Shown here one piece after another: positions 14,793-20,272 of a stretch of DNA of 20,272 nt. The stretch is from the NCBI GenBank assembly GCA_045643185.1, contig JAZUKH010000246.1, positions 1 through 20,272 of the forward strand, in the 5' to 3' direction. The DNA comes from RGIG464 sp045643185. GTDB taxonomy: Bacteria > Myxococcota_A > Bradymonadia > UBA4248. Position 1 is the first letter of the stretch. Every line of letters begins with the position of its first letter. Under the pieces are notes generated by a model. That model was not told where the DNA came from, ran no database searches, and worked only from the letters and a program-made list of their open reading frames with translations. The translations under genes and the position numbers were made by a program.

Positions 14793-17700
14793 ATGTTGAA
14801 ACGTTCAATCGCATTTTTGTTTGCAGCCATGTTGCTGCCGACGGCGGCGTATGCCCAGTCGGCGGAATCCGCCAGTGTTGCGCAGATACAGGCGCATTTT
14901 GAGGAACTGAGCCGTTCGCTCAACGCGAAGTCGCCGTCGTCTGTTCAGGACATCGAGGCGAAGTTGATGCAACCGCTTCCGCTCGACATGAAAGTTCATT
15001 CGGTTCAGCGTCAGGGCGACGCGTGGATCATTCAGTTGGAGGGGGGCTTTGCGACGGAAGGTAAGTGGGCTGCTTATCAGCTTGAACTTTTGCGCAACCA
15101 CTTCATGATTGCCGGTGGAATGGGACAGGTGCGCTTTGAAGTGCGCGACGAAAAGGAGCGCTTTGTCGAGCTGCGTGAGGTCAGTTTGGAGGCCGAAAAA
15201 GCCGTTCTGCGTGAGGCCAATGCCTATCAGCAGCGTCGCGCCAATAAATTGCCCAAAGTGAGCTGGCCAACGGTGCGTGCCAAAAAGCTGCCGCTTGGTG
15301 GCGCGCTCTCAGGAATGCGCATCGCGCTTTCACCCGGTCATGGTTGGGATGGCGGATGGGAACGACCTTTCTGCACCTATAACTCCGATTCACACGGGGT
15401 TCAGGAAGACATCACCAACAGCTATTTCATGGTTCGATGGCTCGGTCCGTTGCTCGAAAACATGGGCGCCGAAGTCGTGCCACTGCGCGAATTCGACTAT
15501 GCGACCGACATTCGCATGATCGACAATGGCGAATCCGGCTACAGCGAGTCGGGAAGCTGGTCAGATGCCAGTGGCTCCGACCCCAATAACGGGGCACGAC
15601 GTTTTCAGCATGGCTCGAATTACCGAATTTCGTCCGACACGTCCGCGAAGGCGACATGGTCGCATCAGTTCACTAGCCCGGGATGGCGCCGCGTTCAGGT
15701 TTGGGTGCCTAACACCGATGCTTTGGCGAGTGATGTGACTTATACCGTCACCGACGCCGGCGGCGAACACGTCTATCACGTGAATCAGAAAGAATACGGC
15801 CGTCGCTACATTGACCTCGGCAAACACTGGTGTAATGCCATCGCTCCCTGCTCTGTCACACTCGCGAACGCCTCTGGGGCCGGTTCCATCGCGGCTGACT
15901 TAGTCAAGTTTGGTAGCACCACCGAAAATTATACTGGTAATAACCTGCCAGTCTGGAAGATGGGCGGTCAATATTACATCAATGACTATACGCTCAACGC
16001 CCATAATACGATCAACGAGGATGGTATTACGACGCGTCCGAAGTTTGCGGCACTCGCTGATTGCGACGCCTATGTGTCGATCCACACCAATGCATTCCAA
16101 GGATGCGGTACCTCTGCAGGATCCCCTGCCGCCGGTTACGTGTCCTATAACTACGAGAATGGCACGCATGGGATGGCTGCTTATGGGGCTTTGATCCACA
16201 AAGGGGTCGTCGATCATATTCACCAGGAATTCGATGCCGGTATTGTCGATCGTGGGCTTGTATCTGATTCCTATTTAGAACTGAAGGGCGGCATGCCGAG
16301 CGTGTTGCTTGAGATGGGTTTTCACGACAATCTCGTGGCTTTGAGCGGTTACGCGCATTCCGATAACGAGTCGATCCAACACCCGGTCTACAAGGAAGCC
16401 GTCGCTAAGGGAATCGCCGACGGTATTGCGCACTACTGGGCGCTTTCGGATAAGTCGATCTCGCGATCCGCGGCTACGAACACGTATAGCTACGACAAAA
16501 TGCTTCCGCCAGCGCGACCGACCGGTTTGAAAGCCATCAACGACGATACGCCTTGTTCACTCACGGTGTCGTGGGACGAAACGCCTCGCGCCAAAGCTTA
16601 TCGACTCTACCGCATCAGTAACCTTCGTCCCGAGATGGAACGCGCCTGGGATGACGGCATCGTCGTGAATGGAAATTCGATCACGTTGACTGACCTCGAA
16701 CCGGGTAAGGTCTATGCCTTCAAAGTCACCGCGTTGAACGAAAATGGCGAAAGTTTTGACTCGCGTGCCGTCACGGCACGCTTTGCTGGGCGCGAAACCA
16801 CCAAAAAAGGCCTCTATATCTCGGGGTACACGCGTTGGGACGCACTCGTTGACGAGTCAGATAACGATCTGCAGTATGCCGCCGAACACGGTATCGCTCT
16901 GGGCGCCGTCGGCAAGAAATTCGCCTTCGACGGCGCTTTGCTCGACGCCGTTGAAAAAGGCAACGTGGACATCAACAAATACAACGTCATTGATTACGAA
17001 GGCGGTCGAAATACCAAGGCTGGCGGCAGCTACGCCTCGACGGATCTGCAAAACCGATTCAAAAGCTACGTCGCCAATGGCGGAAACCTCATCATGTCGG
17101 GCGCCGAGATCGGTTGGTGTTTCGTGTATCAGGAGGTCGGGGCCGATTTCTTCCAACAGGTCTTTAAGCTGACCTACAACAAAAATCAGGACGATGCTGA
17201 AACGCATTCCGTGGCTGGCACCGGTGATTTCGCTTCACTGGGCACGTTCTCGTTCGACGATGGCAGTCACGGCATTTATAACGCCAAATTCCCCGACTAC
17301 TTCTCGCCCAACGGCTCGACGGCGGTCGCTAACTACGGCGGTGACGGCAATAAACCCGCGATCTTGATCACTGAACACACGGCGGCACTCGGTTTCCCGA
17401 TCGAGACCGTGTACCCTGCCAGTGCTCGCGCCAAACTCATGGGCTGCCTGGTCAACAAGTTGGTCGATGGCACGGCTTGCGACGCGACTCAGTACGACGC
17501 GACGTCCAATGGCGCGGAAGCCATGCAATGCTCCGAATGCGTTGATGATACGGTCGTTTGTGATGGCGAACACCAACTCAGAAAATGCGTCAAAGGCGCG
17601 TGGCACGTCTCCGTGTGCGGCGATGATCAGCATTGTGAGAACAACGCCTGCGTTGCGAATCCCGACACGCCGGATAACCCCGACAAACCGGATAACCCCG

Positions 17701-17918
17701 ACACGCCGGATAATCCCGACAAACCGGATAATCCCGACAAACCGGACACGGGGGATCTTGAAGTGGGCGTGGATCCCGACATTAAGGAGATCGCGACCGA
17801 GGATGATTGCTCTGTGTCTGGGCTCAAGACGCCGTCGTCGCGTCCGTTTGCATTCTTGGCTTGTTTGGGCGCCGCGTTGTTGGCGCTTTCGACGCGTCGT
17901 AAAAAACAAAAGGGTTAA
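14793..17918 (+). CDS. Surface-anchored N-acetylmuramoyl-L-alanine amidase
   Basis: A secreted Amidase_3-type zinc enzyme that cuts the bond between MurNAc and the stem peptide. In the 1041-residue product a signal peptide ends at AYA-QS, then comes an N-terminal domain (about 28-160). The catalytic domain runs from about 165 to 550 with metal ligands His183 (SPGHG), Glu205 and His431 (SIHTNA) and catalytic Glu507 (LLEMGF). A golvesin-like beta domain (about 248-375, YSESGSWSD onward) is inserted inside it. FnIII follows (about 572-665), then a non-catalytic glutamine-amidotransferase-like domain (about 672-892, SGAEIGW), a six-Cys module (about 913-953), PDxPDN repeats (956-986), a CSVSG motif, a membrane segment (1018-1033) and a basic tail resembling MYXO-CTERM. 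An in-frame GTG at 14784 is part of the GTGAGGA ribosome site; the ATG at 14793 is preferred, though TTG at 14796 has better spacing. Confidence 0.93.
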   Translation: MLKRSIAFLFAAMLLPTAAYAQSAESASVAQIQAHFEELSRSLNAKSPSSVQDIEAKLMQPLPLDMKVHSVQRQGDAWIIQLEGGFATEGKWAAYQLELLRNHFMIAGGMGQVRFEVRDEKERFVELREVSLEAEKAVLREANAYQQRRANKLPKVSWPTVRAKKLPLGGALSGMRIALSPGHGWDGGWERPFCTYNSDSHGVQEDITNSYFMVRWLGPLLENMGAEVVPLREFDYATDIRMIDNGESGYSESGSWSDASGSDPNNGARRFQHGSNYRISSDTSAKATWSHQFTSPGWRRVQVWVPNTDALASDVTYTVTDAGGEHVYHVNQKEYGRRYIDLGKHWCNAIAPCSVTLANASGAGSIAADLVKFGSTTENYTGNNLPVWKMGGQYYINDYTLNAHNTINEDGITTRPKFAALADCDAYVSIHTNAFQGCGTSAGSPAAGYVSYNYENGTHGMAAYGALIHKGVVDHIHQEFDAGIVDRGLVSDSYLELKGGMPSVLLEMGFHDNLVALSGYAHSDNESIQHPVYKEAVAKGIADGIAHYWALSDKSISRSAATNTYSYDKMLPPARPTGLKAINDDTPCSLTVSWDETPRAKAYRLYRISNLRPEMERAWDDGIVVNGNSITLTDLEPGKVYAFKVTALNENGESFDSRAVTARFAGRETTKKGLYISGYTRWDALVDESDNDLQYAAEHGIALGAVGKKFAFDGALLDAVEKGNVDINKYNVIDYEGGRNTKAGGSYASTDLQNRFKSYVANGGNLIMSGAEIGWCFVYQEVGADFFQQVFKLTYNKNQDDAETHSVAGTGDFASLGTFSFDDGSHGIYNAKFPDYFSPNGSTAVANYGGDGNKPAILITEHTAALGFPIETVYPASARAKLMGCLVNKLVDGTACDATQYDATSNGAEAMQCSECVDDTVVCDGEHQLRKCVKGAWHVSVCGDDQHCENNACVANPDTPDNPDKPDNPDTPDNPDKPDNPDKPDTGDLEVGVDPDIKEIATEDDCSVSGLKTPSSRPFAFLACLGAALLALSTRRKKQKG
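17661..17750 (+). repeat. 18-bp tandem repeat coding PDxPDN
   Basis: Five 18-bp units starting CCCGACA and mostly ending CCGGATAA(C/T) encode alternating PDTPDN and PDKPDN hexapeptides; the last unit diverges at its end. This is a Pro/Asp-rich extended stalk between the Cys module and the membrane anchor of the amidase. Near-identical units suggest recent slippage or recombination, so stalk length may vary between strains. Confidence 0.9.
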
Positions 17919-17924
17919 TCAGTT

Positions 17925-19493
17925 ATGCGTACAGTCAACCTCGTAGTTTTGGTTTGTCTGAGTTTTTTGGCGTTGCCCGTCTGGGCTCAAACGCCCGACG
18001 TGGCTGCATCGCCGTCTGCTGACGCGGTGTCTGGTGCAAACGTCGATGTTGCGTCCGACGCGTTGGCGCGCGCCCTGGCGGCGACGCCGCCCGAACGCGC
18101 CAAGCTCGGTCAGGCTTTGGCGCAGAGTCCCGAACGGCTCGCCGAAATTGACGCGTGGATCGCTCAAACTGACGTCGACGCGCCTCAAAACCTCATCATG
18201 CGCGACTTGTTGCTCGCCATGCCCAAATCGGTTTCGGGCTCGCGCCTCGTGGCACTCGCCAAAAAAGCTCGGGACCCGAACGTTCAAAACTCGTGGAAGC
18301 GTCATTTGGAAGCCTATCCAGGCCCTTATGCCAACGTGTTGGCCGCTTGGACGGTCGCGGCGAGTGATGATCCTGACCGGTTTATGACCCTGTTGCGCGA
18401 ATTCGCGCAGTTTCAGCCGGAGGCGGCGTTGAAACTTTGGGCGCAGCTCATCGAAAATAACACGGTCGAAAAGCTCGATCGCGTGGCCGACTACGGGCTG
18501 ACGCAGCCCGGTGCCGTGGCGGCGCTGTTGACTCGGCTCGACGAGCCGAAGCTCGACGAGGCTCAGCGGTTGCGTCTGTACCGCGCACTTACGAAGGCCG
18601 TCTGGGCACAGGTCGGTACGCAAGACGTCGCCAACGACACTGTGAAGCGCGACGTGGCAGACCTGCTCGAAAATAAAGCCGTTTCGCGTCGCATCGTCGG
18701 GTTGGACGTGGTCGGCGCGCTCAAGATCACCGACTTCGTTCAAAAGGCGGCCACGACGTTTAAGGACGCCAAAAACACGACTGAACGCGCCCACGCGCTC
18801 ATCGCGCTCGTGCTGAATGATCCGACGGCATACCATGAACTCGTTTTGTCGGCTTTGACCGATGGCGACGAGATCTTGCGCATGACTGCGGCTGAACTGC
18901 TCAACCAGGTGCCCGCGCTCTCAATGCAAATTGAAGAGGCGACGCTCAAAAACGCGTTCGACAAAGAGATCTGGCCCGAGACACAGCTTTCGCTCTACCA
19001 TGCGATCTTAGCTCGGACGGACGATGCGGATTTTGCCAAAAAAGTCATGCTCAACACGCAAGTGACGCCTGAAACGCGCATGGCGGCGGTCAATGGTCTG
19101 ACGGCTTCCGCCGAGCTCTCGTTCACGCTCGATGACATGGCGACGCTGCAGCGCACGGGCGCTACCGTCGATCTCATCGCGACGGTGGCTGAGTTGCTTT
19201 ATGATCATCATGTGGATGACCGAGAAAAATTGCGCACCTGGATTGCCGTGCAACGCCCGTTTGAGCGCCGACTGTTGACCACCTTTGCGCGCTTCGTCGC
19301 CATTGACGGCCGCGAAACGAACGAGACGCTCGATTACGTGCGCGACGTTTGTAAGCACGCCGTTGAGGAGGAAAACATTTTGCAGCCATGTATCGCCTAT
19401 TTTGAAGATCACGCTTCCACTGACGCGGATAAAGCGTTACTCTCACAGCTCACTGGTCGAAAAAAGCAATTCGACATGATGATGGATCTGTAA
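17925..19493 (+). CDS. Secreted helical (HEAT-like) protein, unknown role
   Basis: I do not recognise this 522-residue protein. It begins with a clear signal peptide (MRTVNLVVLVCLSFLALPVWA, cleavage before QTPD) and is then almost entirely alpha-helical, with repeated leucine/alanine-rich helices and phrases such as ALIALVLNDPTAYHELVLSA that suggest HEAT-like superhelical repeats. There is no lipobox, further membrane segment or catalytic motif, so it is probably periplasmic or secreted and works by binding partners. The gene starts 6 nt after the amidase stop, with AGGG about 11 nt before the ATG, so the two are probably one transcript. A role connected with the amidase or cell wall is an inference from that arrangement alone. 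Confidence 0.8.
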   Translation: MRTVNLVVLVCLSFLALPVWAQTPDVAASPSADAVSGANVDVASDALARALAATPPERAKLGQALAQSPERLAEIDAWIAQTDVDAPQNLIMRDLLLAMPKSVSGSRLVALAKKARDPNVQNSWKRHLEAYPGPYANVLAAWTVAASDDPDRFMTLLREFAQFQPEAALKLWAQLIENNTVEKLDRVADYGLTQPGAVAALLTRLDEPKLDEAQRLRLYRALTKAVWAQVGTQDVANDTVKRDVADLLENKAVSRRIVGLDVVGALKITDFVQKAATTFKDAKNTTERAHALIALVLNDPTAYHELVLSALTDGDEILRMTAAELLNQVPALSMQIEEATLKNAFDKEIWPETQLSLYHAILARTDDADFAKKVMLNTQVTPETRMAAVNGLTASAELSFTLDDMATLQRTGATVDLIATVAELLYDHHVDDREKLRTWIAVQRPFERRLLTTFARFVAIDGRETNETLDYVRDVCKHAVEEENILQPCIAYFEDHASTDADKALLSQLTGRKKQFDMMMDL

Positions 19494-19548
19494 AAAATAA
19501 ACGTCCGTCCCTTGGCGTTTGGCGTGGTCTTTCTGACGCGCCACGTGA

Positions 19549-19646
19549 GGGGGGAGCGGCGTATTGGCAATAACGCGGTGGAGACGTCCGGTCCGGGCGT
19601 CTCCACCGCATTATTGCCAATAGACGCGTAGGGGGAGACTTCCCCC
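19549..19646 (+). repeat. Modular hairpin repeat, copy 3
   Basis: The ends match copies 1 and 2: GAGCGGCGTATT on the left, AATAGACGCGTA plus GGGGGAGACTTCCCCC (19631-19646) on the right. The centre is a different, 28-bp stem: 19562-19589 pairs with 19595-19622 around GGTCC, with only one C-A mismatch and one G-T wobble. Within this stem, GTGGAGACG and CGTCTCCAC make it a relative of the GTAGAGACGCG palindromes, as if one repeat type sat inside the other. It lies between the helical secreted protein and the small membrane protein, ending 38 nt before the latter. Confidence 0.8.
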
Positions 19647-19684
19647 CCCATACATAAAAATTAAAAAAATCGAATAAAATTCCG

Positions 19685-20188
19685 ATGAAAGATTTTCTTA
19701 TTGCAGAATATAAGACGATTATTCTTGTTTTAGTATTTTGTGCAGGCATCTTTTCGTGGTTTTACGTGCGTGAACTCGAGAAGGATGCGCAAAAGAATGC
19801 GAAAACGGATTGGGCGTACACGTGCATGGAGCCGGGGCGCGGCGTGAACGCGTATCACGTGGGCGATGCGGCGCCGGCATTTGACGACTCGTGGGAACGC
19901 GTCGAGGACGTGCCGGGCATCACGATGTGGCGCCAGAACGGCGGTGAATTGGCCGTGAGCGTGCGCGATGGGCACATTTGGGCGATCGAGTACGCGCCAA
20001 AGGACGAGGCGCTTCGCAGCAAGTGCGTGGCTGATCTCGAACATTGGACTGCGTCGCATCCGTTGAATTCTGCGCCCATTTCGGCGGGCGAAAACCAGTA
20101 TCTGCGCTATCCCGGCGTCGTCGATATCATGCGCTCGCACGACGGCGAAACGACGCACCAGGGCTGGATCATCAACAGCATCATGTAG
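19685..20188 (+). CDS. Small membrane-anchored protein, unknown
   Basis: A 167-residue protein I do not recognise. One hydrophobic segment (about 11-29) follows a short N-terminus and is not followed by a cleavage site, so it is probably an N-terminal anchor with the rest outside the cytoplasm. The soluble part is mixed alpha/beta with two cysteines (47 and 114) that could form a disulfide, and aromatic-rich strands such as GHIWAIEYAP. No Shine-Dalgarno is visible before the ATG at 19685; the leader is AT-rich and preceded by the hairpin repeat, so it is probably transcribed on its own or weakly. Codon use after the anchor resembles neighbouring genes, supporting a real gene. Confidence 0.65.
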   Translation: MKDFLIAEYKTIILVLVFCAGIFSWFYVRELEKDAQKNAKTDWAYTCMEPGRGVNAYHVGDAAPAFDDSWERVEDVPGITMWRQNGGELAVSVRDGHIWAIEYAPKDEALRSKCVADLEHWTASHPLNSAPISAGENQYLRYPGVVDIMRSHDGETTHQGWIINSIM

Positions 20189-20272
20189 TAGAGACGCGTG
20201 GCTCACACGTCTAGAGACGCGTGGCTCACACGTCTAGAGACGCGTGGCTCACACGTCTAGAGACGCGTGGTC
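20189..20272. repeat. 23-bp tandem hairpin array (incomplete)
   Basis: Three identical 23-bp units (20189-20211, 20212-20234, 20235-20257) and a fourth cut by the window end begin with TAGAGACGCGTGG. Within each unit AGACGCGTG pairs with CACACGTCT apart from one C-A mismatch, so each is a small hairpin. The fourth unit reads GTGGTC instead of GTGGCTC. The array begins directly after the TAG of the preceding gene and belongs to the GTAGAGACGCG palindrome family. Confidence 0.85.

Noticed and set aside
17235..17909. 224-aa minus-strand frame rich in VGVIRFVGIIR repeats
   Set aside because: It is the complement of the PDxPDN-coding repeats in the amidase gene.
20189..20272. CRISPR array
   Set aside because: The 23-bp units are contiguous with no unique spacers, and no cas gene is present.

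Overview
The window looks like the replication-origin neighbourhood of a Gram-negative bacterial chromosome. Its core is a divergent dnaA (minus strand) / dnaN (plus strand) pair separated by about 1.3 kb of AT-rich DNA with a dense DnaA-box cluster, i.e. a probable oriC. Several traits suggest a Myxococcota/deltaproteobacterial relative, perhaps Bradymonadia-like: a giant TPR protein, a lipoprotein whose end resembles the AgmX/PglI fold, secreted wall enzymes carrying fibronectin-III and golvesin-like modules, a six-Cys module followed by an Asn-Pro-Asp stalk, and a C-terminal Cys-motif/TM/Arg-tail that resembles MYXO-CTERM sorting signals. This assignment is inference from protein style, not from a marker-gene search.

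Layout: 1-263 holds hairpin repeats and a possible dnaA terminator. 264-1673 is dnaA (minus). 1674-3002 holds the dnaA leader, oriC and the dnaN promoter region. 3003-4115 is dnaN. 4211-9172 encodes a 1653-aa TPR protein. 9191-9282 is a hairpin repeat. 9315-10478 is mutY. 10552-12213 is a lipoprotein. 12274-14556 (minus) is a DacB/PBP4-type peptidase with extra C-terminal domains. 14557-14792 is a divergent promoter region. 14793-17918 is a surface-anchored multidomain N-acetylmuramoyl-L-alanine amidase. 17925-19493 is a secreted helical protein, probably in the same operon. 19549-19646 is another hairpin repeat. 19685-20188 is a small membrane-anchored protein. 20189-20272 is a 23-bp tandem hairpin array running off the window.

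Functionally the left half handles replication initiation, processivity and repair (DnaA, DnaN, MutY). The right half handles peptidoglycan remodelling: the DacB-like enzyme and the amidase share a promoter region and both carry FnIII-like modules. All genes right of oriC except dacB, and dnaA to its left, run away from the origin, i.e. along the leading strand, as expected near an origin.

The most unusual non-coding signal is a family of intergenic elements (136-204, 9191-9282 in reverse, 19549-19646). They share nearly identical ends (a basal GCGGC/GCCGC stem with a bulged G, and a terminal GGGGGA/TCCCCC mini-hairpin) but have completely different, still self-complementary central stems. 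A second palindrome family (GTAGAGACGCG type) is interspersed with them. No tRNA, rRNA, CRISPR array, IS transposase or phage gene was seen.
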